Shown: positions 1 through 11,979 of the stretch, piece after piece | Layout: the number at the start of each line of letters is the position of its first letter | Position numbering within the stretch: the stretch's first letter is position 1 | Origin: Lingula anatina | Lineage: Eukaryota > Brachiopoda > Lingulata > Lingulida > Lingulidae | Assembly: GCF_001039355.2 (NCBI RefSeq) | Contig: NW_019775419.1 | Coordinates: 285,929 to 349,928 of the forward strand | DNA length: 64,000 bases | Direction: 5' to 3' | Notes under the pieces: model-generated | Seen by the model: only the letters and a program-made list of their open reading frames with translations | Told to the model about the DNA's origin: nothing | The model's database searches: none | Made by a program: the position numbers and the translations under genes

Positions 1-3000
1 TAGAGTTCTCCACCATTGCCATGGTAACCATAGTTTCACGGAAATCTTCCGGGAGTTTCTGCCACATGTCTGCAATAGTGCTGGACAGACATTCTGGCTT
101 GACGTCCAATTCTTTAGCCGTCTCCTTGTAAAACTTCAAGTAGCTATATATGAATGGGGAAATGTTCAGAATCATGTAACTTGTATATCACTTACAACCA
201 AAAATGGAAATTGGAAAGAAAATATTATGGAGATATGACAGAAACCATTAAAATTAATGTGCAATGTGGTATATGCCAAGATTTATATGTGATGCAATTG
301 AACTTTTGCAAGTTTTGACCATTTTTCAAAAAATAAATAAATAAATAAATGAATATTGTTGGTCTGACACATATGCACCTACCCATCAAAGTCCTGACAG
401 TTAGGTGTGGGGGTAGAAGCAGGTTCAAGTGCCTGAAGAGCTACTGTGGCAGGTTTTGAATTGGGTGCTGGGCTACACGTAGATGGTTTGTCAGATTTCT
501 TACGGCCAAACCTGAAAAAAAAGTTCATTCCATGTAAAACAGACTGACATATTATAAAATCAGCAACTTTGGCTGAAGAACGCAAAATATTATGTTGACT
601 TGAAGAAAAGATCAACAGCTATTTTGATATATGATCTTATGCGCCTGAATGTCAATGTCCTAATTAATTCATATATAAAATACCTACTTGACCAATTTGG
701 TTTGTGTTATCTGTGAATCATCTGATTTCAGTTCAGCACTGTCCTTAGCCACTACCTTGAACCTACTCTTACTGCGCCTCTGATACATCCTAAAGATAGA
801 GAAAAATTTAGCTACATTAAGATAAGTATTAAGAATTAAGCAAACAATACCTAGTAAAACTGAGGGTAAAATTTTTGAGTGTAAAACTCAAAGTGGACTT
901 AAGCTGTATGTCTTTACAATAATGCACTGAATACTCTCAAACATCAGAGTTCCCAAGTAAATCTATTGCTTTTGTCAACAGAATTGTGGAATATATTCCT
1001 ACTTCAAAAAGTTGACCCACTGCAGATTATGCTGATAAAACAAAAGATGGGGTAAATTTTAGACGTTTTCCAACACATTTTAAATTGCTAATGGTTGACA
1101 AAAGAAACTACATACTTGGTCTTGAACACATAGTAAATGTAACTCAACAGTAGAATATCCAAGAATTAAATCACCTCTGTAAATGTAACATTTTAGAAAT
1201 ATGACATACAGAAACATAATTTTATCACAACACCATGACTTACAACACGTAAAAAATAATGCAGTATGCATAATACTTATGGAATTATATATAAGAAGCT
1301 GGGCTCTGTAACTCGAAATCATCACAAATTGCGACCGAGCGCAAGCATCTCTATTCCATAACTCGGGATATATACTTGCCCCATATAATAGCCTCGAAAG
1401 AAAAGGTGATATCGCTATTCACAATTCGTGATGCTTTTGAGCTACAGAGCCCTGGTTAATATTATATGATATTACATTACATTATACAATCAAATGGTTA
1501 AAATTTCATATATACCCCTCAAGCTTCCTTCTACACTTTGGGTTTTCACTCACAGCTGCCTCTCCAGGCTTTCTTTTGGTTGGTGTTGGGCTGTCCTCAC
1601 TTTGACTGAAAAAAAATATATATATATTTGTTTGCTTTAAAAATTCTTCCCCCTGAAAGCACCATGCAACAGGTATTTTTTATCAAAACGCATTACAAGG
1701 CTAACAGTATACAATGACAATCAATGTGTCTATTCAGTTACATGTATATGTCCCAAGCATAGAACCAGATCAGCAGGTCACTGTTTATAACTTGCCAAGA
1801 ATCACTTAATTATTTCCTCTCTGATTCTTTACGTTTGGATCATTTAAATTAGCATGATTGCAATTTTTAAGCAAGTTCTGAACATGCTTAAATCTGGCTA
1901 AGCAAATGTAAAATAATTTTAATTCATTATTTATCAACTTTTTCGTTTTGACTTGTAGCTTCTAAGATCCACTAGTCCTTGTGACAAGTGAGGTAAAATA
2001 AGTACAGAATGATGCACCAATGGTAATCATTGGAGACAGCCTAACTGTTTGCACTGTGTTACCTCATATGAGACAAGAAAATGTGAAAAAATGTGAAAAA
2101 ACACTACACTCTCTAGCCTACCATTATTTCTGACACGACTCCACTTCAAATCCCTTGAAATCTCCTTTGATTTTACACTAAGTCATAAAGTTTTTGGCTT
2201 TTACAGATGATTCCCATCCCATTAATGTTAAAAAAGATTTTAAACATGCTAATGTATAAAGATCATTTAATAGATTTCAAAAATATTATAAAAGCACCAC
2301 AACTTACCTTTGACTAAAATAAAGCCCATTATTCAGTTGGTGTTGGTTCTTGCTGTCCCTTGGAGAATTCCACTCAGAAGCTTCATCAGAAAAACTGAAT
2401 AACAAAATGAAAAAAAAAAAATATGAAGAACAATTTTTTTACCACAAATAATTAACTGGGTTTTTGTGTCAATGTTAAACCATGCTTAATTACAGTATGT
2501 TGTCATTTAAAGTTAGTTTTTTCTACTGTTGCTTTTATTTCTTAAATGATCAATCTCAAGTTATGGGAAGAAAGCCACTCAACATTAGATAAAGAAGATT
2601 GATTATTAAGCTACATAGTTTATAATTCAGTCTTTGAAAACTGTACATTCTTATAGTTTTAACTAAACCAGAAATAAAAATCAGACCCTGTACAAATATA
2701 TTACAAATTAAATGACCCTTTATTTACCCATCAATTTCATCCTCAAGATTAATGGCCTCCATAGTTTCATGACACAGCAAACTTTCATCATCTAGGTCCT
2801 GAATGTAATATAAATTTTACAATGTGTTTTTTGCTACAAGCACTGGTTTATCACAATAGAAATATCATATAATTTTAGTGGTCTGGGATTATGATGTCTG
2901 TTTAAACTGGTGGCAATGCAAAAGTTATACAAAAGTATGAACACTTGTAATGGAAAGAATATGCAATCTAGGTACTTAATAATATAGTCCATATTAAACA

Positions 3001-5377
3001 TCAAATATAAGAAACTTGACATCGGATTTCATAAAAAAAGGCAAATCAAACTAATACTGAACCTCTGAATTACGAGCATCTGTCTGTGCATCATCTTTCC
3101 AGTTGTCAGGTAGTTTGATAGGAGTGAACCCAGGACTGTATTTCTGGTGAAATATCTGAAAAAAAAAAATCAGCAGAAATATTTTGATGCGTAATATCAC
3201 CAAGTTCTCCTACACTAGTTGCTACCAGTAGAACGCTCTGGAACATTGTGCCCAATTTACTTGATCCTGCTCCCCATCATAAACAAAAATGGTTCCTTTA
3301 CATCATGGAAATGTGAGATAGTCATTTAATTCTGTCTTTGATCTAGAGATCCACACATACCAGTATATACATCCAAATCAATCATTATTTTCAATTAATA
3401 CATCATATTAAATATGACAGTTAAATCAAGCAAGATCGAGCTAACAGTGGCTTATCCCGAGGAGCAGCATTAGTACAGGGTGAACATTGTTAGCTTTTTC
3501 GAAGACGTAATTTCAAGACGATATATCCCACAACTTACTACCACATGATCCTTCTTGCTTGGTGTTCCAAGGCTCCAAGTCCCCTCCAAGTATGGTGCTG
3601 TTTCTGAGACCACATTCTCTATTCTCAAGGACAGTACAGATGTTAAGTCTTCCATACCATCCCCAGGGACCAATTGGGCCATGTCTAAAGGCCTGGACTT
3701 GCTGAGCCATCCATTTGGTTTGGTGCCAGGAGCTGCTGGTACTATTTGCTCAGACTTGTTCTCTTGTTTCTCTGAAGGTTCTTGTTTCTGGGGCAGTTTC
3801 TTGTTGATTTTTCCTTTGGTTTTCTTTTTGGACTGTATCTTCTCAATCGGTGGCATGCCAAATGCCTGTGGTTGGTTCTTTGTGGCATTCAACATCTGCC
3901 TTGTTAAGGTTTCGGTTATTGGTGGCTGCTTAGAAATTGCTGCTGCTGGATAAAATTCCAAAATTTCCAAATAAAAATTGAGGCTATTTTACAAAAATGT
4001 GATTTCTTGTACTAATCAAAGCCTTTTTTTTTATCACAGATAGATATTCACAGACAGTGAAAAAAAGAGCTTCTTTGATAAAACTTTACAAATCATTACG
4101 TATCTATTATACCCTGTTTCAGTTGTGGTTTCACTAAAGTTGGGCGTGGCAACAGCTGCTTTGGACCCAACACTGGACTATGACATCTTTCCAAACAAGC
4201 CAAGGAACCCGGGTGAACTGTCTCCAGTTTATCAAATACTTGACCCTGGGCATCACTTGGCACAACTTGATAGTCAAATGAGTCCCACGGATACTGCAGT
4301 TGACTTTTTATAGGGTTTCTGTTGACTTTGACAGCTCTTTCTTTAGCCTTACTAAAAGGAACACATATAAAAGTCGCATATAGTTATTGATTGATTGTAA
4401 TATATTCCTTGCAGCAGTTAGATTTTTTATCTGCTTATTTAATATTTATTTATCAAGTATTATTATTCATGGACCTTTTTTATGTATTATCCAGTTATAA
4501 TTTTTGCATAGCATAAAAAGAGTTACCTATTCCACTTCAAAAAGCAATAAAAAAACAAACAAAAAAGTTAAAAATTTTGTTTTAAAGAAAACTGCTTACC
4601 TGCTTTTTGTTTGGAGTTTTGCCTGGTGCTCAATGAACTGCTGCTTTACTTTTTCCATGCTCAAGTCTTCACTGTTACCAACCAGTTTAGCTGGAAAAAG
4701 CAAAATTTGAAATTGTTCAACAACAACAATCCACATTATTTTGGCTATCATCATAGTCACTTTCATCAATTTCACCAACTGTTACACTACTATTTTCCAA
4801 AATATTGTATATCTATATGATTTACCTTAGCAATAAATAAATTAATAAAACAGTAAATGTTTCTTCTTTCATTCTCAAAGCATGGAAATATGGGATGTCC
4901 TACCTTTTTCTTTCAAAAGCGTCTGCAGTAACCCTTCAAGAAATACCATATGCTTGGATGCTTCTTTCAAAATCATCGCCTAAAGTTAAAACCGCATGGT
5001 ATCATATCATCCTAACTTCATTACAATATTATTACTGATTTCAAAATAGTCAATTCTTATCTTTAAAATAATAATATGGTATGTTACTTAAATACTTGGG
5101 TTTAAGGGTTATATGAATTTCAAAGAAAATTCTAAACAGCATCTTCAGATATGTGAGCCTGAGGTCACTACATTTTATGCACTGTAAAATTGTAATTGTA
5201 AAAAAAAAAAAAAAAAGAAGACGACAGGGGGAGGATGCACACCTTAGTAATTTTCATACGTCTTCCTTCCTTCCCATTGTTGTCAATTAAAACTATCTGT
5301 TTCAGGGTTTCATAACAGCCTGCAATGCTGGCCCGCCATTTAGCATCTGACCGACGACGACGCTGCTTTACAGACAT
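1..5377 (-). CDS. STRA8/MEIOSIN-like helix-loop-helix plus HMG-box protein, 3' end beyond window
   Basis: Coding exons in transcript order: 5377-5243, 4979-4904, 4690-4600, 4351-4113, 3945-3539, 3155-3063, 2798-2728, 2394-2308, 1605-1554, 779-688, 511-383, 143-1 (open). All have AG/GT borders and one continuous frame of about 538 codons. Residues 6-29 are a basic stretch plus helix (RRRRSDAKWRASI...), followed by a loop and a second helix at about 46-70 (AMILKEASKHMVFLEGLL). The middle is low-complexity, rich in Lys, Pro, Gln and Ser. From residue 491 the sequence YLKFYKETAKEL...LSSTIADMWQKLPEDFRE resembles an HMG box. HLH plus C-terminal HMG is known in MEIOSIN (and loosely STRA8), germ-cell transcription factors that start meiosis. 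The exon structure is well supported; the family name is inference from architecture. It could be another HLH/HMG protein. The divergent neighbour is the PGP-like gene. Confidence 0.6.
1301..1452. mobile_element. 152-bp inverted-repeat MITE, copy 1 (intron of HLH/HMG gene)
   Basis: The ends GGGCTCTGTAACTCGAAA... and ...GAGCTACAGAGCCC are imperfect inverted repeats of about 33 bp that continue through an ATC(A/G)(C/T)(A/G)AATTG core. The same element, of near-identical length, occurs at 12095-12248. It has no coding capacity. The flanks do not give an unambiguous target-site duplication. Confidence 0.8.
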
Positions 5378-6620
5378 CTTTCCTTTTCACATCAGGGCCT
5401 GAGAAGTAAATTAAGTATTAAAAAAATTCTGGGTACTTAAAAATGTACCCTCTACTATTCAAACAATTTAAAAGTATCAAAAAATTATTCACTCTGAAAT
5501 TACCAAAATAATTCATTTAAATAGCACAGGCATTTCAATTAAAATTAAAGTCACCACATAAATACATTTAGAAAATTATTCAAAATCAAAGACTTATACA
5601 TGCACTGACAAAAGTTTTTGGACATGTCCTAGGGGCAAACATGTACTCTCCCAAAATTAATACTTGCTGTGAAAAATGTCTATACATGCTCAAAAGTAGA
5701 ATCACTCAAATATTTAAATACTCCCCTCCACACTTCCCTCTCTATGCTTACATAGACTTTTACACTTTTTTAAAAAAATGTAAGTCAGGTGAGAGAAATA
5801 TCTAACAACTATGCTCAGAAAAACCATTTGGTCGTTTGCATTAATTTTTACTTGCCTGACAACTCCAATCACTTGCGGCCCTGGATGTACAGACAAGCCT
5901 TATTGTCAACACCTGTTACTAGTATGGGGTGGGGAATACTGCAAAAGAAATTCATTTTTCAAACAGTGATTCAAGCCAGGTTACCTGCAAATAAAGGCCA
6001 ACTTGAAGTTATTTGATTAATAATTTGATTAATAATTTTTTAATAGAGAATCTAACAATTAACTTCACACATAAATTTCACCTACTCTATATTCAAACAG
6101 ACTGTAATAAAACATGGTTGACTCTAAGAGGTGTCATATATTTCTCTATGCAACTTCAAGGTTAGAATACAGATACCATACAAGTAATGCATATGCCTAG
6201 AGAAATATATATGTGTTTACAGTAGTTCTGTTATCTATTATTTTGAAACATCTCCAGATCGCCAGTCCAAGTCACGATTAACGCAATAAATTAGTGAATA
6301 ATAAAAAAATAATAATTGAGAATGCACACTATACAAAAAAGTAAATGTTTTAATCTTCATGATAATCATAATTGCCGTTGCGAATAACTGCAGATCATGA
6401 TGCAGCTTTGTTGTTGATGATTGACACAACAATTTCATCATTGAATGTTTGCGGTGTTATTCAAATCTAAGCCTGACCTTTTAATTTCTGTATATTTATC
6501 TCTTCAACGCAACAATGACAGAAATCAAATTTAGCACTAAAACTACGTCAAACAAACCATACTTGCCTCTGAAACGCTTTAGTCGGTGAAGAGCACTTGT
6601 TGCCTGCAGGTTAAAAATCC
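5243..6620 (-). promoter_or_regulatory. 5' UTR and putative first intron of the HLH/HMG gene
   Basis: The first coding exon has an acceptor ending at 5399 (TTCTCAG) and a short leader with a two-codon upstream ATG-TGA. A possible non-coding first exon ends at 6567 and is followed on the minus strand by GCAAGT. AG|GCAAGT is the usual consensus of the rare GC-AG introns, so a 1.17-kb GC-AG intron from 6566 to 5399 is possible. No transcript evidence is available here; an ordinary donor elsewhere cannot be excluded. Confidence 0.3.
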
Positions 6621-6630
6621 GGGGCCGTAG

Positions 6631-6768
6631 CGATAGTCCGAAGGTTCAATAGTCCGAAGGTTCATTGGTCCGAATGTTCACTATAGAACCTTCGGACCAA
6701 TGAACCCTTGATTAAAAAATCGATGAAAATGTTACCACTTTTCGGACCAATGAACCTTCGGACTATCG
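6631..6768. repeat. Hairpin-forming inverted-repeat element in divergent promoter
   Basis: The left end CGATAGTCCGAAGGTTCA is mirrored by the right end TGAACCTTCGGACTATCG. The left arm also has a direct 16-bp duplication of the ATAGTCCGAAGGTTCA motif. An internal copy of the same arm in reverse (TTCGGACCAATGAACC) adds a second possible stem. It is a non-coding foldback element sitting between the two divergent genes. Confidence 0.8.
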
Positions 6769-6899
6769 AGACGCCCCCAAAAATCCCACGCTAAGGTGTA
6801 TTTTAAAAACATTCGAGTACAACCGTTTCCCACGCTCAATGTCAGTTTCCAAGGCGACAGTAATATTAAAGAAACAATGTTAAGAGATACCCTGGATGA

Positions 6900-6993
6900 A
6901 AAGAAACAACGTGTTACTTTTTTTTAATTTCGCGCAGCACTCATATAAAATTTCGCGCCTTTCACCGCATGAAAATTCACGCCACCTATCGGT
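6900..6993 (+). promoter_or_regulatory. Promoter of PGP-like gene with two E2F-type sites and a TATA-like box
   Basis: TTTCGCGC occurs twice (6928-6935 and 6951-6958), matching the E2F consensus TTTSGCGC. TATAAAA lies between them at 6944-6950, about 45 bp before the first ATG. The region also faces the HLH/HMG gene and may serve both. Transcription start is not known. Confidence 0.4.
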
Positions 6994-9900
6994 ATGTTGA
7001 AAAACATGGCTAGGTGTTGCAGACGTCTCACCGCTGATATTGCGGGGGAGTTTCTTGCATCTGTGGACACCTTTCTATTCGATTGTGATGGTCAGTCAGT
7101 GATATACTAAACAAGGAATTAAACGGGTTCCTTAGCCAGGTCTAATGCATGTTATGTGGCGTAGTATGAATGTATTGTAAAGGGACGTGGAGGGGGGGGC
7201 GGCGTAGGAGGAAGGCACAATGCTAGCACGAATTTCATGCGTTTGCCCTCCAAATTACGGTTTCTTATATGTACTGGATGGCAGTGGATATCCATGAGTA
7301 CTGACTGTACTGGGTCTTTTAGCAGAATTTCATAAAGTTTGCCCGTCACTTTTCCATATCACGTTTTAGGTTTTACCAGTATTTACTTCCCCCTCCCCAT
7401 ATGGTACTAGTACATGTACAGTATAACAAAAAAAGTATATGAAAAAGTATATATATATATATGCAGTTCAAATTTACAGGACTCTGCATAATGTTTAAAA
7501 GACTTTAATACTAAATTCATAGATTTATGTACTAATGATGACTGGTGTGATTTGTGTTATAATCATCTAAATTAAGTCATGGAGTAACAATTAAGCAACT
7601 TTTTGATGAATGAAAAATAATTGCAATTTTTATGGTTGAATAGCATTCTTGGGTAAAATGACTTAAAATTGTATAATTACATAAGTACTAGTAATTATTT
7701 TTTAAAGTCTGGATAACTAACAAATTAATTAACAAGAAGCCTAACCGCAGGAACAATTACAACGTACTGTAATGCATACAAGTTATAAAAAGCCACTTTT
7801 ATCAAATAAAATGGTGTATTTTTATTTCTAATTCAGGTGTCTTATGGAATCACCAAGATGCCACTCCTGGTGCTGTGGAAACTTTAGATAAGCTTAGAAA
7901 TCTGGTAAGTTGATTGAGTATATTACAGAAAACAGAGTATTCAGTCCTCAGCCAACTCAAAATGAAAATAGTAAAGAAATAAACTTTTTGAATTCTAAAA
8001 AACTGTTGAAATCTTAATCACTTCCTTTTCCCTCCTGAATAACTGCATATCAGTCTACCATGAAATTTTCATCAAAATTTGTGAAAAACTGTGTGCATGC
8101 AGCAAAACAACTGCTATAATCAGCAATTTTACACAAGGCTGCTTACACAATGAAAGTATTCTAGTACTAATAGTCTATGGTTGTTCAAGCAAACGCTGCA
8201 GGAACTCATGCTGAACCAATCAGATTAATATATAAGCACCTTTCCTCTTGTTTCCAACATATTCGTATAATCACCAATTTTCTGTATTCTACTACACACC
8301 AGGAGGAGCCACATTAATCTTTGAAATCTGACTGCATTCAGCGAGAGTCCACACAGAGTTGGTCCAAACTACCTACTCAGTAGCTTCATTGTGAACACAC
8401 CCTAAAATAAAACAATGTGTTGTCACCTCTGTGACAGCTAGCTATTAAGATGCTTTCTTTCATTATTGCTTTATTTCAACACTGAGTATAGCCTATGTGA
8501 AATGATCAAACTGTAATTTAAATGTTTGCCTTTGACTATTTCAGAACAAAAAGGTATTCTTTGTAACCAATAACAGCACCAAAAGCAGAGCTGACTATGT
8601 GAAGAAGTGTTTACAGCTAGGATTTCATGCTGAAGAGGTACAATATAAGTTTATTCTGAACCTCGGGAGTGTAAGTACATGTATAAGTTTATAATAACAC
8701 TCACTAGTTAGTAGTATTGAGTGCCGTGTCAGAACAATGTGATGATGAACTAAAAAGTATAAATCAGTGATTCTGCATATTACAGGATGAAATCATATGC
8801 ACAGCATTTGTAGCAGCACAGTATTTGAAGTCTATCCTGCCAGCCAACAGTAAGGTCTATGTGATGGGTATGCCAGGGATGCTACAGGAGCTTGACAAGG
8901 CTGGTATCAGACATATAGGTAGTGGGGTAAGTAGAGAATAGTGGTGATGTATTATTGGAGTGAATTATAATTTCTCTCTTATGATTTTTAGGCTTTACTT
9001 GAATGAGGTCACGTGGCCTAAGCCTCATCCTTCTCTCCTCCTCTCTCTTTTGCTCTCACTAAGCCAGGGAAGACTCGTGCAATAAAGCTTTAATTCTATT
9101 TTTTAATTTTAATTCCCCAGTAGGGGACAAGAAAAGTAGCTGTCCACATCTCTGATTTATGTACAGGATTTTGGATAAAAGGCTTATAAACTTAGGAGCT
9201 TCTTTTAAATTGTGTTGAATATTTTAAGTAACACAGAATGAAATTTATTGCAGCCTGATGTTATTCACGGTACAATCACAGAATGGGTGCAGACAGAACT
9301 GGACCCAGAGGTGAGTGGCTGAAAGTGCATTCAACAGGCTGACAATAAGTCACACCTAGCACACTATTAATGGAACTACACCTAACACACTGCAATGGGT
9401 CACACCTAACACATTGCCATGGGTCACACCTAACACTGACAAACTATGAGCACATTCGGAGCAGATGATCCACCAATCAAATATGGCTGACACCACTTAA
9501 AAAGCAATGCCACTTATGCCCTGGTGGTCTCCCTGCCTCCACAAATGCCATTAAACGGATTAAATCTCATCTCCGAGGTTTAATTGCTAGACCCCTGCAG
9601 CGATGGCACACGTTGAGGTGGGGAAACCAACAGTGGAATTAGAAGCGCCACTTTTTGAGTGGGGTCAGCCATATTTTGTCTGCGGATCACTTAGTCCACA
9701 AATCATGTGTTCTGAACGTGCTCTATACTTATTATTATACATTGACAACACTGCACTTTAATTTATGCTCTTTCTGTCAACAACACTCATTAAACTGTTT
9801 GCAAAAGTTGTAAAGAATGAATTTGGGTAAAATTTCTTTAGCATGTTACTAAAATAATGAATTTTATAGAAAAAGAATATATTAAAATAGATGAGTTATT

Positions 9901-11760
9901 CTAATGTTATCATTAGCTTTTATTGAATGTAATAATTATTAAATTTCACATCAGTTCACACCATAAATGGTTCTTTAAATATTCATACTTTCTTGCTAGA
10001 ATGCGCCTCAGCGATCAATTCTGATTTTTATGCTATAATTTTCCCTCTATTTTTAAAAAGGTGAACTGTGTGTTATTGGGCTTTGATGAAAACATCAGTT
10101 ATCTTAAAGTTATGAAGGCAGCATCTTATGCACGTCGCAAGGGTGCATTCTTTGTGGCCACAAATGAGGACAATGAACTTCCAATGGATGGGCCAATAGT
10201 TATACCAGGTTGGTACTTCCAGAAAATTTATTTTCCTCTGATTTACTGCAATTTCTTTTCATTGTTTATTTTTGTTAAATATCCTTATGGTCAGTGTTTT
10301 CCAAATTCAAATTAAGGATAAGGCAAGTGACAAAAATGTACTTTTTATTATCTGAAAACCAATTGCCAAGTTCTTTTTATCTTTTATGCAATCTAGAAAT
10401 TTTTTGTTTGTTTGTTTATTTGTTTTATTTGATAATTTTAATCATACTTATTTTATATTTTCATTTTCAGTCACATTTAATTGAGCTTATTTTATTTTAA
10501 TACAGTACAAGAAGTAAATTTGTGACTCTTCTGTTTTTCACAGGTACTGGAGTTGTAGTGGCCGCAGTGAAGACAGCAGCTGCTCGAGATCCAATTGTAG
10601 TAGGCAAACCCCATCACCCTATGTTTGATATGATAGCTAAGTCATTCAATGTAGAGCCAGACAGAACAGTCATGGTGGGAGACAGGTAAGGACACTGTTT
10701 TACATCAGAAAAAAGTCACACTGGTGCTGTGGGTATGTTTGGTAACCTTTAAGCCAGCAATATCCTTTTCTAAAAAACCAGACCTTTTTACCCCCACCCA
10801 CTCACTCATGTATGGGCCTGCAATGTTTGGGATAATTTTATTCTCTTGAAAATTCAGTTTAACCATATGTCAATTCCAGTTTCTGTCTGACTAATGATCC
10901 ACAGTGTCCTTCTGTCATTTAGATACGGTAATGTGCCATAAATTTCGAACAGTAGAAAATAATTAAATTTGGGAAAAGATCGTTCTGGCCGAAATTCATG
11001 AAATGGAGGTGCTCAGAACTTCTGAAAGTTCGAATTTCATGGAATTCTGTCAATTTTGACCGGAAGTTGTCTGTTCGTCGCTAGGCCTTCTGTTATCTTC
11101 TCCCGACGATCTATTTAGAGTTACCATAATGTATGATGTGTGAGTGTCGGTAATTGCGACCAAAGGTATACACGTACTTTCACCTGATCACAGTGTATGG
11201 CCCATAGATAGAGCGGTACTGTTGTCTAGGGCCGCAAAACAGCATCGTTATCAGTAGTGTCGTTTTTCAAAAGCGATTCTGGCAGTCAGAAACTAGTGTC
11301 GTTTTTCAAAAACGATCCTGGCGCTCAAAACGGGAGTGGACGGAGGGAGAGACGGCCGNCTGGCCGAAATTTATTGTCCCAAAAAAACCCCAGACGGCCG
11401 ATTTTAAGATCGTTCGAAATTCAAGAGCCGTTCGAAATTCATGGCACTTTACCGTATATGCGTATGCATCACATATTATTCACCTGCCTCATTTTTCTCA
11501 CTCATTGTCATGAACTTGATTTATTTTTATATATCACTTCATTTCCTGTATGTCATCCAGTCTTATGTTTATTTTCTAGGTTAAACACAGACATCATGTG
11601 GGCAAATAATTGTGGACTTCATTCTATTATGGTCTTGACGGGTATAGCAACTTTAGAAGAGGCTCAACACCTAATGACCAGCAATTCTATAGAACACCAA
11701 AAGCAAATACCAGAATTTTATTTAGACAAGATAGGAGACTTGGAGGAGTTCTTGAATTGA
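6994..11760 (+). CDS. PGP: Phosphoglycolate / glycerol-3-phosphate phosphatase (HAD superfamily, C2 cap)
   Basis: Eight exons: 6994-7090, 7837-7904, 8545-8637, 8786-8926, 9254-9310, 10061-10208, 10544-10685, 11580-11760, giving 308 residues, close to the family's roughly 300-320. HAD motifs are complete: motif I FDCDGVLW with nucleophile Asp30 and acid/base Asp32; motif II FFVTNNSTKSR (Thr63); Lys223 in VGKPHHPMFDMI; motif IV MVGDRLNTDI with Asp248 and Asp253. Family members hydrolyse 2-phosphoglycolate, glycerol-3-phosphate or pyridoxal phosphate in the cytosol with Mg2+. PGP and PDXP paralogues cannot be separated with certainty from these motifs. ATG 6994 was chosen as the first in frame; Met at 7006 is an alternative start four codons later. 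AATAAA at 11762 directly follows the stop. Confidence 0.92.
8201..8350. mobile_element. 150-bp MITE, copy A (PGP intron 2)
   Basis: The left end (GGAACTCATGCTGAACCAAT) is an imperfect inverted match to the right end (CTGCATTCAGCGAGAGTCC). Shared internal sequence (TATAATCACCA, ACACCAGGAG) and the same end structure occur at 49334-49492, so this is a dispersed family. Non-coding. Confidence 0.65.
9351..9440. repeat. Short tandem repeat, about 24-28 bp unit, 3.5 copies
   Basis: Repeated CACACCTAACACA-like units, three of them followed by TGCAATGGGT, TGCCATGGGT or a variant, lie in PGP intron 5 immediately left of an inverted-repeat element. Confidence 0.75.
9448..9723. mobile_element. 276-bp inverted-repeat MITE (PGP intron 5)
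   Basis: The left end GAGCACATTCGGAGCAGATG is matched in inverse by the right end ...ATGTGTTCTGAACGTGCTC. The similarity continues inward over AAATATGGCTGAC on the left and GTCAGCCATATTT on the right. TAT flanks both sides and could be a 3-bp target duplication. Non-coding. Confidence 0.75.
10924..11456. mobile_element. 533-bp TA-flanked inverted-repeat element (PGP intron 7)
   Basis: The termini CGGTAATGTGCCATAAATTT and the reverse of ...AATTCATGGCACTTTACCG are 27-bp inverted repeats flanked by TA on both sides, as expected for Tc1/mariner-type non-autonomous elements. Internally the motif TAGTGTCGTTTTTCAAAA occurs twice in tandem (about 11255-11315). One N is present at 11359. No transposase is encoded. 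Confidence 0.75.
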
Positions 11761-11979
11761 TAATAAAGGACACATAGTTACATAGATCAAGAGATGAAAA
11801 TGTCCTAATTAAATGTTATTGATGTGCACTTGGTTAACAGTATTATCCATGTCATCATGATTGAAATTTCCAATTCAGTTTAATCTTATCCATTTCATCA
11901 TAATTAGAATTTCGAATTCAGCTTCATCTTGGGAGCTAAATGATTTGATACATATACCTAGAGATTCTCCAGGTCACTC

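Noticed and set aside
3513-3953. Open frames in other frames and on the plus strand over the large minus-strand exon
   Set aside because: They are shadows of the 407-nt exon of the HLH/HMG gene, whose frame joins its neighbours at every splice site.
11257-11760. A 167-codon open frame ending at the PGP stop
   Set aside because: Its first part is the inverted-repeat element in intron 7. The real exon starts at 11580, where the AG acceptor and the HAD motif continue the frame from exon 7.
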